Assembly: GCA_022821805.1 (NCBI GenBank)
Contig: JAJECX010000024.1
Location: 86,306-150,305 of the forward strand
From: Anaerolineae bacterium
GTDB lineage: Bacteria; Chloroflexota; Anaerolineae; Aggregatilineales; Phototrophicaceae
DNA length: 64,000 nt
Direction of reading: 5' to 3'
Shown here: one piece after another, positions 41,846 to 51,648 of the stretch
How the letters are laid out: the number at the start of each line of letters is the position of its first letter
Position numbering within the stretch: the stretch's first letter is position 1
The notes under the pieces: model-generated
What the model was told of the DNA's origin: nothing
Databases searched by the model: none
The model's input: only the letters and a program-made list of their open reading frames with translations
Translations under genes and position numbers: made by a program

Positions 41846-43036
41846 CTATCGCGTCGCCGCGAAAATCTTCCGCGCTTCCCAGCGGATCATGAATTCATAA
41901 AGCGCCACCATCAGCAGCGCGCCCAGGAAAATGAAAAAGCTGATCGACTCCGGACCGACATATTCCGCAAATACGCCGCCCATGCCCGCCAGCGCCGCGC
42001 CACCCAAACCGGCGCAGCCAACTTGAAAACCAATTGCGTTTACCGCGTGGTCGCGCCCGACCCGGTCGTTGGTCTGCAGAATCAGGATCGGGAATACCGC
42101 CGCCAGACCGAATCCGATCCCGATGAGACCGAGGAGGCTGAGAACATCGCTAACATTGAGGAAGAGCAGCAGCGCGCCGATGACGGTGAAGCCGAAGCAG
42201 ATATTCAGCAGCGTTCGGTCGCCCAGGCGCATGGCGAGCAGCCCCATCGTAATGCGCCCCACCGTGAAACTGGCCCAATATGCGCTGACCCAGCTGCTCG
42301 CGATCTCCTGCGGCAGGCTGCGCGCTTCGATTAACAATGTATTAGCCAGCTGCCCGGTGCCGATCTCAACGCCGCCATAAAGGAAGAAAAACACCAGCCC
42401 AAGGATCACAATTGGCCGGCGCAATGTATAGCGCGCGGACGGACGAGCCTGGGCTTGCGTTGCAGTATCGCTCGATTGCCGGATTCTCCAGAGCGGCAAG
42501 CTGAGCAGTATGACCAGTCCAATCAGCAGCAAGATGATGCCGACGAGCACATAACTGGATTGCCAGCCACTGCCCTCGTAAATCACGAAATGCGTTACGA
42601 TCGCCGGCGCAATCGTCAAGCCGATGCCCCAGCAAGCGTGCAGCCAGTTCATCACGCTGGCGCCATAATTCGCCGAGGCGAAATTGTTCAAGCCGGCGTC
42701 CATCGTGCCTTTGCCGATGCTGGCGATGAAAGCGACGCCGAGCAGGACGATCCAGGCGGGCGCAATGGCGTAACCGAGAATGCCGATTCCCGCGAATACC
42801 ATGCCGCCGACAAGCACCGGACCAATAGAAAACCGGCTGATAATCGAGCCGCTGAGAAATGCGGCGAACAAACCGCCCAGCATCGCCGCCGGCGCCAGAG
42901 CCGCCAGCGAATCATGCGATACCTTGAACGTGTCCTGCATATAGGTCCAGGAGATATTCAGCAATCCCGACGCGATGCCAATCACGATGAAAATCAGGTA
43001 GGCGACCAGGATGGGGAAGGTCTTCTTGAATTTCAA
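41846..43036 (-). CDS. MFS transporter
   Basis: About 12 TM segments, downstream of nagZ. Confidence 0.8.
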   Translation of the reverse strand: MKFKKTFPILVAYLIFIVIGIASGLLNISWTYMQDTFKVSHDSLAALAPAAMLGGLFAAFLSGSIISRFSIGPVLVGGMVFAGIGILGYAIAPAWIVLLGVAFIASIGKGTMDAGLNNFASANYGASVMNWLHACWGIGLTIAPAIVTHFVIYEGSGWQSSYVLVGIILLLIGLVILLSLPLWRIRQSSDTATQAQARPSARYTLRRPIVILGLVFFFLYGGVEIGTGQLANTLLIEARSLPQEIASSWVSAYWASFTVGRITMGLLAMRLGDRTLLNICFGFTVIGALLLFLNVSDVLSLLGLIGIGFGLAAVFPILILQTNDRVGRDHAVNAIGFQVGCAGLGGAALAGMGGVFAEYVGPESISFFIFLGALLMVALYEFMIRWEARKIFAATR

Positions 43037-43317
43037 TTGAGCTCGTTTCGATTAGAGCAATGCAATCTATCATACTTTGTCCGAACGGTCGCGCAATGGT
43101 TTCGTGGCTGCTTTCCCGGCTGGTACAGTGCCCGGTCGCGCGTCAATCCAGTCGCCTTTTGTCCGGCTGGTATGCTTTCATGAATACGCAGCGCGTCTCA
43201 ACCGACAATTGCTGCCTAAAGCTCGCGCTTCGCATTTCGCCAGTCTTTGTGCACTTGGTCCCTTTGTGGTTAACTTAAGTTAGTTGCCGACAGGATTGAT
43301 CCGCTGGAACAGAAGAA

Positions 43318-44391
43318 ATGGCGCGAACGAATGAGCAAGACCTGATTGAAGTACGCCCCGATGAGGGATTTGACGAAGCGCGACTGCAGCGCTATCTGCG
43401 GGGAAAGCTGCCGGGCGCCGAAAATGCGATGAACGTGCGGCAGTTCGCCGGCGGCAAAGCCAACCTGACCTATCTACTGACCTTCGGCGAATCCGTGGAA
43501 TACGTCTTGCGCCGCCCGCCGCTGGGGACCTACGCGCCATCTGCTCACGACATGGGGCGCGAAAACCGCGTGCTGTCCGTATTGCCCGATGCCTTTCCCT
43601 TCGCGCCGCGTGTACACCATTATTGTGAGGATGAAGCGGTAATCGAGGCTCCTTTTACCATCATGCAGCGCTGCCATGGCACTGTAATCCGCGGCGCCAT
43701 GCCCGCCCGCTTCGCCGCCAACCCGCGTGCTCCGCAATTGCTAAGCCGGGCGCTCGTCGATACGCTGGCCGCTTTCCATGCAGTCGACTATCAGGCGCTG
43801 GGCTTGTCCCAGTTAGGAAGACCCGACGGTTTTATCAAACGGCAAGTGGAAGGCTGGTGGCGGCGCTGGAACGCGGCGGCGCCGGATGAGAACCCGCATG
43901 TTAACCGGATCTATCGCTGGCTGGCTCATCATCTGCCCGATTCCGACTATCACTCGCTGGTACACAACGATTACAAGCTGGATAACACCATGTTCGACGC
44001 TGACGATCCCGCCCGCGTTGTCGCCATCCTTGATTGGGATATGTGTACGCTTGGCGATCCGCTGTCTGATGTCGGCACGCTCCTGACTTACTGGACGCAG
44101 CCAGACGATTCGGAACCCGTACGGGCGATCGGCGCCATGCCCGCCGGCGATTATGACTTTTACAGTCGCGAGCAGATTCTACAACGCTATGCTGAACAGA
44201 GCGGGCGCGACCTGTCAAATATCCAGTTCTATCAACTGCTGGGGATCTTCCGGCTGCTTGTTATCATGCAGCAAATCTACATTCGCTACCTAAAGGGATT
44301 TACCAAAGACCAGCGATTTGCCAGTCTGGGTGATGCGGTCAACGGATTGGTGGCATGGGCGCTGGAGGTAATGGAAAGCCGCCAGGATTGA
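43318..44391 (+). CDS. Aminoglycoside-phosphotransferase-fold family protein (ACAD10/11-like)
   Basis: LVHNDYKLDNTMFDADDPARVVAILDWDMCTLGDPLSDVGTLL. Confidence 0.9.
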   Translation: MARTNEQDLIEVRPDEGFDEARLQRYLRGKLPGAENAMNVRQFAGGKANLTYLLTFGESVEYVLRRPPLGTYAPSAHDMGRENRVLSVLPDAFPFAPRVHHYCEDEAVIEAPFTIMQRCHGTVIRGAMPARFAANPRAPQLLSRALVDTLAAFHAVDYQALGLSQLGRPDGFIKRQVEGWWRRWNAAAPDENPHVNRIYRWLAHHLPDSDYHSLVHNDYKLDNTMFDADDPARVVAILDWDMCTLGDPLSDVGTLLTYWTQPDDSEPVRAIGAMPAGDYDFYSREQILQRYAEQSGRDLSNIQFYQLLGIFRLLVIMQQIYIRYLKGFTKDQRFASLGDAVNGLVAWALEVMESRQD

Positions 44392-44393
44392 CC

Positions 44394-45134
44394 TCAGCCG
44401 CCGGGCGCGACGAATTCGAGGCAATCGGTGGCAGCGTTTTCGATATCGCTGTAATAGCCGCGCAGATAGGCGTATTCGTCGGGCATGGTCAGCGCCAATT
44501 GATGCATGGCTTGTGTGATCATTTTGGCCAGTTCCGTCCGCCGCGCCCGTCTCGCTCCTTGCGCGCGAAAGCGAAAAGGCTTGCCGAATACGACCTTGGC
44601 ATAAGCGCGGCGAAAGCGCTTCAAACGCCGCCGCCAATCTTCCGCGCCGCAGATCGCCGTCGGTACGATGACGGCATCGGCTTTGGTGGCGATATAAGCC
44701 AAGCCCTCCTTCGCCTGCTGCATGCCGGCCGGATGGCGCGTGCCCTCGGGCGCCATCAGCACCATCTGTCCGCTCTTCAGCAGCGCGATAGTCTGCCTGA
44801 GCGCGCGCCGGTCATATTCGCCGCGGTGAATCGGATAATGCCCCCATTGCCGCAAGAACCAACCGGCCACCGGTATGCTGAAGTTTTCCGCCTTGGACAG
44901 CGAGATTGTATAACGAAACGGGATGCCTAAGGTTACGACGATCGGATCGAGATAGGAGACGTGATTGATCATCAGGCAGGTAGGTCCCTGCCGCGGAACA
45001 TTTTCCAGCCCGCAGACATCGACCTTGCAGAATGACGGCGCCAACGCTCGCAGAAGCGGATGCATGATGCGCCGCGCCCTGTCATACTGGGGCTGCCGCG
45101 CGATGTATTCTTCTATGCTCAATTCATGAGACAT
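44394..45134 (-). CDS. 1-acyl-sn-glycerol-3-phosphate acyltransferase family protein
   Basis: LMINHVSYLDPI (HX4D-like variant), MAPEGTRHPAGM. Confidence 0.85.
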   Translation of the reverse strand: MSHELSIEEYIARQPQYDRARRIMHPLLRALAPSFCKVDVCGLENVPRQGPTCLMINHVSYLDPIVVTLGIPFRYTISLSKAENFSIPVAGWFLRQWGHYPIHRGEYDRRALRQTIALLKSGQMVLMAPEGTRHPAGMQQAKEGLAYIATKADAVIVPTAICGAEDWRRRLKRFRRAYAKVVFGKPFRFRAQGARRARRTELAKMITQAMHQLALTMPDEYAYLRGYYSDIENAATDCLEFVAPGG

Positions 45135-45152
45135 GAGGCTGATCGCTCGAAA

Positions 45153-45974
45153 TCACCGGCGCGTCTTGCGCTTGCGTTCGCGCCGCTTGCTTCGGATCGC
45201 GCTCAATTCGGCAGCGGGTGTCAGCATGGCGCTGACTTCTTCTTCGTCAAGTTGATACCAGGCGCCTTTGCGCAGCGTCCCCAAGCCCAGCTGTCCAATA
45301 TGCGTGCGGACGAGGCGAATGACCGGATGGCCCAAGGTCGCGGCGACGCGTTTGATCTGACGCTTGCGGCCCTCGGTCATCACCAGGCGCAGAATTGAGG
45401 ATCGCTTGGACGATTGCAGCATCGTGACGGAGCAAGCGGCGGTGCGGCTGTCGTCAAGCCAAATGCCGCTCTCCCAGGCATTAACCGTGTCTTTGGACAC
45501 CTTGCCCTTCACGGTGACTTTGTAGGTCTTCGTATGTTCGTAACGCGGATGCGAGATTCTGTTGGCAAGCGCGCCATCGTTGGTCAGGATCATCAAACCT
45601 TCGCTGTCGGCATCCAGCCGGCCGATGGTGAAAAGATGACCCGGCACGTCGATCATTTCACGGATCGTCGGGCGCTCATCGCCTTTCTCAGCCTTATTCG
45701 TGCTGAGCACGCCCTTCGGCTTGTTGACAACGATGTATAGCGGCTCGAAAGAATCCGTGATTCGCTCGCCATCAACGAGGATGACGTCCTTAAGGGGGTC
45801 GGCGCTGGCGCCGACTTCGATGACCTTGCCATTCACCCGCACCCGTCCGGCGCGGATGATCGCTTCGCATTTCCGCCGCGAGCCGATATCCGCCTGCGCC
45901 ATGATCTTATGCACGCGCTGCCTTGGCACGGTCCGTCCTTTCTCCCACGTCATCGCGTCGCGCTCCAAGTCCAA
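45153..45974 (-). CDS. RluB/RsuA-type pseudouridine synthase
   Basis: S4 domain RVHKIMAQADIGSRRKCEAIIRAGRV; NKPKGVLST; IGRLDADSEGLMILTNDG. Confidence 0.93.
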   Translation of the reverse strand: MDLERDAMTWEKGRTVPRQRVHKIMAQADIGSRRKCEAIIRAGRVRVNGKVIEVGASADPLKDVILVDGERITDSFEPLYIVVNKPKGVLSTNKAEKGDERPTIREMIDVPGHLFTIGRLDADSEGLMILTNDGALANRISHPRYEHTKTYKVTVKGKVSKDTVNAWESGIWLDDSRTAACSVTMLQSSKRSSILRLVMTEGRKRQIKRVAATLGHPVIRLVRTHIGQLGLGTLRKGAWYQLDEEEVSAMLTPAAELSAIRSKRRERKRKTRR

Positions 45975-46053
45975 TAATAGGGAAGGCTGTTGTTTCGCGC
46001 TAGGGAGGTTTCGAAGCGCGCCGGGCGCTCACTTAGGCAGCTGGGCAGTTAGC

Positions 46054-47679
46054 TTACTTTTCGGTGGATTTCTCAGTGACGATGAATTGCAGGGGGATTC
46101 CTAGTAGCAGACGCGTCTGCGCCACCAAAGTGGGCAAGGCGACCACGAACAGAGTCAGGAGCAGCATGAAGGGAATGCTCAGCAGTTCCAACACCGACTC
46201 GCCAAATGTATAGGGAGAAACGCGTGGCGGACGGATACGATAATCTTGCACCTGAAACACTACGACCAGCACGAGCATGACGATGCCAGAAACGGCCAGC
46301 AGCGCCCAAGCCGGGTGGCTCGCGGCGAAGCCGTCCATTACATAGGTCAGTTTGTCACCGGCGGCCAGCAGCCCGTCGACCTTGATTGGCGCAATTTTGG
46401 GATGAAAGAAGACCGGAAGCTGTGAACCGACGGTCAGGATGATCCAGCCGGCGCCCGCCAGCAAGATATCATGGGCGATGCGCAGGAGCAGCTTAAAGGA
46501 GCTGAAGGAGACGACTTGCGGGTTTTCGATCAATTTCGCGAGCATATAGCCGACTTCTTTGCTGCCCCAGGCATGACGAAGCGTCTGGCTGTAGCGATTC
46601 TTGATCGACTCGAAGATATTCGATCCAGTTGTTGAATCGGCAAGGAAGGGCAGGTAAATGTGCTCCAGCTTCACCTGTCCTCCGGTGGCGAAATAAGCTT
46701 TGATCAACATGTGCCACTCGTCGGCGATAACATCGGTATCCCAGTTGCCGCTTTGCTCCAGCAGTTTCAGACTCAACGAGTATGACGACATCGGCATCGC
46801 CATCCACCAGGGCGCCGCCAGATAAGCCAGCTCGAAGGCGGTGGCGTAGGTGTTGATAATGCGCATCAGCGGATTCACTTGCCAGATGTTGCCGTGATAG
46901 CGAATCGGCGCTTGCCAAAACGCGCGATGGCGATTCTCGTTGATGGCGAAGTGATAGGTCAGCGCGGCAAAGTGTTTGTCGTGCCAGCGCGTATCGGCAT
47001 CCATTGTCGTCAGCACATAGTTCTCGACATCCAACCCTTCGTCGTCGACGATATTGTCGAAGAAGCGATTGATTGCCCAGGCGAGATTCGCCGACTTGCA
47101 TTGCATTTCGCCGATGAGTCCGCGCGGATGCACCGTGAAGTACATATTGGCGAAATGACCGGCAAACTGACGGTGCAGGCTTTGCGCCTTCTGGTAGCTG
47201 TCGGGTTCGGCCGCTTCCATCGCCAGCAAAACTGATATTTGTGTCGTTGCGTTTTCCTGCAAGCTTAGTTGGTCGAGCGTGCGAATAAGAATCTTCATCG
47301 ATTCGTTGTATATGGGGATGATGACCAGGTGGTGGACGCTGTTCCAGTCGAGAGATTTGGATCCCTTGTCTTGAAGATATTTGCGATACCAGTCTGTCGC
47401 TTCCCATTCTTTGATTCGGCGAATGCCCATGGCGTTTGCAATGCCCGCGAGAAAAAAGCGGAATGCCGTGTAAGTGGCCACCAGCGCCGCCGTAAGCATC
47501 AGCGTAAGCGGAAACGCGACTGCGCTGGCGATGGACACCAGTAACGCGAGCCAGGCGAAGAATCCAGGGATGCCATCCAGAAAGCGCTCGGGAATTGGTG
47601 GCAGCGGCGCGCCACCCCAAAGTGAGCGACCTACATCAGATGGGCGTGGAGGGCGCGGGTTACTCGATGTATATGGCAC
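46054..47679 (-). CDS. Membrane protein with glycosyltransferase family 2-like domain
   Basis: VIIPIYNESMKILIRTLDQL, VLTTMDADTRWHDKHF, C-terminal TM segments. Confidence 0.75.
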   Translation of the reverse strand: MPYTSSNPRPPRPSDVGRSLWGGAPLPPIPERFLDGIPGFFAWLALLVSIASAVAFPLTLMLTAALVATYTAFRFFLAGIANAMGIRRIKEWEATDWYRKYLQDKGSKSLDWNSVHHLVIIPIYNESMKILIRTLDQLSLQENATTQISVLLAMEAAEPDSYQKAQSLHRQFAGHFANMYFTVHPRGLIGEMQCKSANLAWAINRFFDNIVDDEGLDVENYVLTTMDADTRWHDKHFAALTYHFAINENRHRAFWQAPIRYHGNIWQVNPLMRIINTYATAFELAYLAAPWWMAMPMSSYSLSLKLLEQSGNWDTDVIADEWHMLIKAYFATGGQVKLEHIYLPFLADSTTGSNIFESIKNRYSQTLRHAWGSKEVGYMLAKLIENPQVVSFSSFKLLLRIAHDILLAGAGWIILTVGSQLPVFFHPKIAPIKVDGLLAAGDKLTYVMDGFAASHPAWALLAVSGIVMLVLVVVFQVQDYRIRPPRVSPYTFGESVLELLSIPFMLLLTLFVVALPTLVAQTRLLLGIPLQFIVTEKSTEK

Positions 47680-47903
47680 AGCAACCTTTGGCGGATGAAC
47701 GACAGGAACATAGCGGGGGAAGCCATTCTGGGCGCGATGAAAGCATTAATCTGCCGAAGCATTCCCGACAATGAAATGCATAATGCGTTGAGTGGCTCAT
47801 GCCTTAGGCTAACCCAAATCGCCGTAATCATATCATAGCGGTTACTGCTCACAAGTCACATACATGAGGTGAATTGAAACGGCAGCGCTCGCCGCCGGCG
47901 GAT

Positions 47904-49097
47904 TCATTTGGCGGATTTGCTCCTTTTAACTCCTCGCTGGCTGGCGACATCTATCAGGTTGGTTTCGTATTCGTAGATGTTTCGACGTTTTTCCGCATGC
48001 GCGTCAAGAGCCAGCTGCGCCAGCTTCTGAACAAGATCGGCCGATGTGTAGCCATCTTCACGCCACAGATAGAATGCGAGTGAACCGGGCATGGTATTGA
48101 TTTCGTTGAGGTAAAGGGCGCTGGCTTCAGGTCGCGCGAGGTAGTCAATTCGCGCGATGCCACGGCCATCAACTGTCTTGAAAGCGGCAATGCTCGTCTG
48201 CTTAATGCGCTCGGTAAACTCAGGACTAATTGGCGCCGGAACGAGTCGCTCCGCGCTCTTCATGCCTTCGCCTCCGCGCAGGTATTTGTCTTCGTAGGAA
48301 AGGAATTCATCCCAAGACATTGGCTGTTCCAGCGTGGACGCTTCAACCTCATCGCCGTAGCCAATGACCGAGCAGTTGATCTCGATCCCATCGGTCAGCG
48401 CCGGTTCAATGAGGATGCGGCGGTCGAAGTTGGCGGCGATATCAATACTTGCTCGCAGCATCGTCTCCGAATCGGCGCGCCCGATGCCGATGCTTGACCC
48501 CAGTGTCGCCGGCTTTATAAATAGCGGAAACGCGAATCTCTCGAGCAAGATGTCAACGACAATATCGGGGTCGTCAAACCACTGGTCGCGGGTGACCCAG
48601 TGATCATCCAAGACCGGAATACGGGCTTGCCTCAGGATTTGCTTGGTTATGATTTTGTCGTTGGTCAAGGCGGAGCCGAGGGTTGCGTAGCCAACGTAGG
48701 GGATATCCGCCAATTCAAACAGCCCTTGTACGCTGCCATCCTCGCCATGGCTGCCATGCAAGGCGGGAAAGGCGACATCGATACGCCGTACATCGCTTTT
48801 GCGGAAGCGCCCAGCCAGTGGATCGACAATCAAGCCATGATGTCGTGTATCGGGCGAAAGCAAGCAGGCGCGTATGTCATCGCGGCTCAATAGATTTTCG
48901 TCTTTGAAGCTGTCGAGCTTGGCGAGCGCCTCGCCAGTGAACCAACGTCCGTCGCGCGAAATATAGACGGGAACGACTTCGTAGCGCTCGGTAGGAAAGG
49001 CATTCATGATCTGATGCCCGGTGACGATGGAGACGTCGTGCTCAACGCTGCGGCCCCCAAATATTACCGCAACCGTTGTGCGGCGCCGACTGCTCAT
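47904..49097 (-). CDS. ddl: D-alanine--D-alanine ligase
   Basis: VAVIFGGRSVEHDVSIVTG, ALHGSHGEDGSVQGLFELADIPYVG, NEINTMPGS. Confidence 0.94.
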   Translation of the reverse strand: MSSRRRTTVAVIFGGRSVEHDVSIVTGHQIMNAFPTERYEVVPVYISRDGRWFTGEALAKLDSFKDENLLSRDDIRACLLSPDTRHHGLIVDPLAGRFRKSDVRRIDVAFPALHGSHGEDGSVQGLFELADIPYVGYATLGSALTNDKIITKQILRQARIPVLDDHWVTRDQWFDDPDIVVDILLERFAFPLFIKPATLGSSIGIGRADSETMLRASIDIAANFDRRILIEPALTDGIEINCSVIGYGDEVEASTLEQPMSWDEFLSYEDKYLRGGEGMKSAERLVPAPISPEFTERIKQTSIAAFKTVDGRGIARIDYLARPEASALYLNEINTMPGSLAFYLWREDGYTSADLVQKLAQLALDAHAEKRRNIYEYETNLIDVASQRGVKRSKSAK

Positions 49098-49125
49098 TTT
49101 GCCTTCCTCTTTGTCCGGTTCATCG

Positions 49126-50772
49126 TCAATAGGTATCAGGCAAGTCATTCAAAAATAGCACGGTATCGCCCGCTTTCAGATTATGCTGATACCACTCGAC
49201 TGATTCCTGCAGAGTCTCTACGACGCGCAAACGCGACCGGTCAAACGCGGTGGATTGTATGGCTTCGACGATCGGCTGCGTCTGCAATTTGCCGATCAAG
49301 ATGATATCGGTCGCATGTTGGGCGGCGAGAAGTCCCAGTTTGCGGTTCTCTTCATCCTGCAACTCGCCAAGTTCAATCATACCTGGCGTGATTAACAAGC
49401 GCGTCCCCGTTTCATGCATACCCAGTATTTTCAAGGCGCTGACTATGCCTTTTGGATTGGCGCTGTATGCGTCATTGATGATTGTGATCCCGGCCGCGGT
49501 CTCCTGCAGCGCGAGGCGGCTCTCGGCCGGCTGGAGACCGCGGATGCGCATGGCGACATCGCGCAGGGCGATGCCCTCATGACAGGCGACGGCAATACAG
49601 AGGAGCAGGTTGGTCACGTTGTGCTCGCCGACGATACGGGTCTTGATCTGCGCTCTCTCGCCGGACTCAACGCGCCACGCGTTAAACTGTAGACCTTCGA
49701 GCGTCTCACAGGTTTCGCTCGCGACCCAAGTGACATTTCGTTCTTGCGCCGCCTCCAAAGAAAGTTCGCGGCTAACGGTCAAAATCTTGCTTGGATAGCC
49801 ATGCGCGGCCATCTCGCGTATGTAGGGATTGTCCCAATTCAAGACGGCGACGCCATCCGCTGGCAGATTCTTGACCAACTCGTATTTTGCCTTGCGAACG
49901 TTCTCCAGCGATCCGAAGCGCTCCAGGTGCTGCGGTCCAACTTCGGTGACAATGGCGATATCGGGCGGCGTCAGTTGGCAGATGCGGTCGATTTCGCCTT
50001 CGACATAAGCGCCCATTTCGCTGATGAAATACTCCGTCCGGTAATCGTCAGCCAGGTCGCGATTGATCGCCAGCGAAATCCCCATCAAGGTGTTGTAGCT
50101 TTTGGGCGTGGCATAGGCGCTGAAGCGGGCGCTAAGGATGTCGCGCAAGAAGCTTTTGGTTGTTGTCTTGCCATAGCTGCCGGTGATGCCGATCACCTTT
50201 GGCTTGATTTTGTCCAGCGTGTTAGCCGCTTGACGCAGGTAGCGCCGGCGCAGGGCGGCTTCCAGCGGCTGCAACATCAGATTGCCCGCGATCAGCCATA
50301 TCGGCGCCAACAGAAAGACGGTCAAACCTGTTGTATTGGTCGCGAATAGGTGCAAAAGGCTCAACTCAAGGGGCAGGCGCGCGCTGAACAGGCCGATAGC
50401 TAGCGCCCAGGCAATGGCGCTCGCCAGCCAGGCGCCCGCCAGCAGGCGTTTCATGCGCGCGGTAGCGGCGAACGACTTCTTCATCTCACCCTGTCGCTGC
50501 GGGAATACAGCCGCCAGAGCGGCAAGTAAGGCGACGATGACAGGCAAGTCGCTTCCCGGCGCTTCCGCCATGAGCGCGCCAATCGCCAGCCCGAGTATTG
50601 CGGCTGCGATTGCGCGGGCTGGCAGCAATCGAGAGCGATCCGTCCAAACCCAGCGCAAATAGCGCCAACTCATGTACTCTTCGATCTGATAAAAGCGCGC
50701 TTGTTGATAGACGCGATGCCAAGCGCCTAGCAGCCAGATCGCGGCCAATACAGGCAGCAGAATCTCCGCCAT
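49126..50772 (-). CDS. murF: MurF-like Mur ligase with N-terminal transmembrane region
   Basis: VIGITGSYGKTTTKSFLRDIL, EMGAYVEGEIDRIC, NDAYSANPKGIVSAL; hydrophobic N-terminal ~170 aa. Confidence 0.88.
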   Translation of the reverse strand: MAEILLPVLAAIWLLGAWHRVYQQARFYQIEEYMSWRYLRWVWTDRSRLLPARAIAAAILGLAIGALMAEAPGSDLPVIVALLAALAAVFPQRQGEMKKSFAATARMKRLLAGAWLASAIAWALAIGLFSARLPLELSLLHLFATNTTGLTVFLLAPIWLIAGNLMLQPLEAALRRRYLRQAANTLDKIKPKVIGITGSYGKTTTKSFLRDILSARFSAYATPKSYNTLMGISLAINRDLADDYRTEYFISEMGAYVEGEIDRICQLTPPDIAIVTEVGPQHLERFGSLENVRKAKYELVKNLPADGVAVLNWDNPYIREMAAHGYPSKILTVSRELSLEAAQERNVTWVASETCETLEGLQFNAWRVESGERAQIKTRIVGEHNVTNLLLCIAVACHEGIALRDVAMRIRGLQPAESRLALQETAAGITIINDAYSANPKGIVSALKILGMHETGTRLLITPGMIELGELQDEENRKLGLLAAQHATDIILIGKLQTQPIVEAIQSTAFDRSRLRVVETLQESVEWYQHNLKAGDTVLFLNDLPDTY

Positions 50773-50862
50773 TTGCTTTCCTGCCAGTTCAGTACATCAG
50801 CATTATAGAGTGTAACCGAGGCGCGGGAAACAGGAGCGGAGATTCCATACCAGCGCAAAGGT

Positions 50863-51642
50863 CTACTGGCTGCGGTAGAGGGCGTCGATGATGCTCGCTG
50901 TCTTTTCAGGGAAGTCGAGATAAGCGTAATGACCGGCGCCCGGATGAACGATTAGCGCGGCGTCCGCAATGGTTTGCTCCAGCTTCTTTCCCATCCAGAG
51001 CGGCGTCTCTTCGTCTTTGTCGCCCCATACCAGTATAGTCGGGACGGCCACGCGTTTCGCGTAGCTCAGCAAGTCCTCATTGACGACATTGATCAGCGTC
51101 CGCCTCATGATTGGCGAGGCTGTTTTGTAATCGTCGGAACCGAAACGCCGGCTGTATTTTTTGCGCATGCTATCAGACACTGATTTGGCGCCAACGCGCT
51201 CGAGAGTCTGCCGCGCAGACTGATAGGCGCGCAAGCGAAGCCGGGCGCCGAGCGGCGCTTTCGGTTTGATGCCGGCGCTGTTCGAAAGCGCAAGCTTACC
51301 GATTCGGTCGCTGTAATCCGATCCAAGAATCAAGCCGATGCGCCCGCCGAGCGAATGACCGAAGAAGTTGACCGCTCCCAGTTGATGGTGATCCAGGTAG
51401 GCAAGGCAGAAGGCCGCATAGTCAAATATGGTCAGGGGTTCGCGCGGCTCGTCGCTTTCGCCGAAACCGGGCAGATCGAAAGCGTAGCATTGATGCCCGA
51501 GGCGGCTAAGGCATAGCGCGAGTGGCGCCATGAGCTCCAGGCTGGCGCCCCAGCCGTGAACCAAGAGCGCCGGCGCCCCGTCGCCGATGATGAATTCTCT
51601 GATGCGGATTCCGTTGATTTCGACCTTGCCGCGTGGGACCAC
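50863..51642 (-). CDS. Alpha/beta hydrolase
   Basis: LVHGWGASLELMAP, FFGHSLGGRIGL, VHPGAGHYAYLDFPEK. Confidence 0.88.
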   Translation of the reverse strand: MVPRGKVEINGIRIREFIIGDGAPALLVHGWGASLELMAPLALCLSRLGHQCYAFDLPGFGESDEPREPLTIFDYAAFCLAYLDHHQLGAVNFFGHSLGGRIGLILGSDYSDRIGKLALSNSAGIKPKAPLGARLRLRAYQSARQTLERVGAKSVSDSMRKKYSRRFGSDDYKTASPIMRRTLINVVNEDLLSYAKRVAVPTILVWGDKDEETPLWMGKKLEQTIADAALIVHPGAGHYAYLDFPEKTASIIDALYRSQ

Positions 51643-51648
51643 AGAACG

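Noticed and set aside
46493-47620. 375-aa minus-strand ORF overlapping the glycosyltransferase-like gene
   Set aside because: Alternate frame of a better-supported CDS; low-complexity RH/Q-rich composition.
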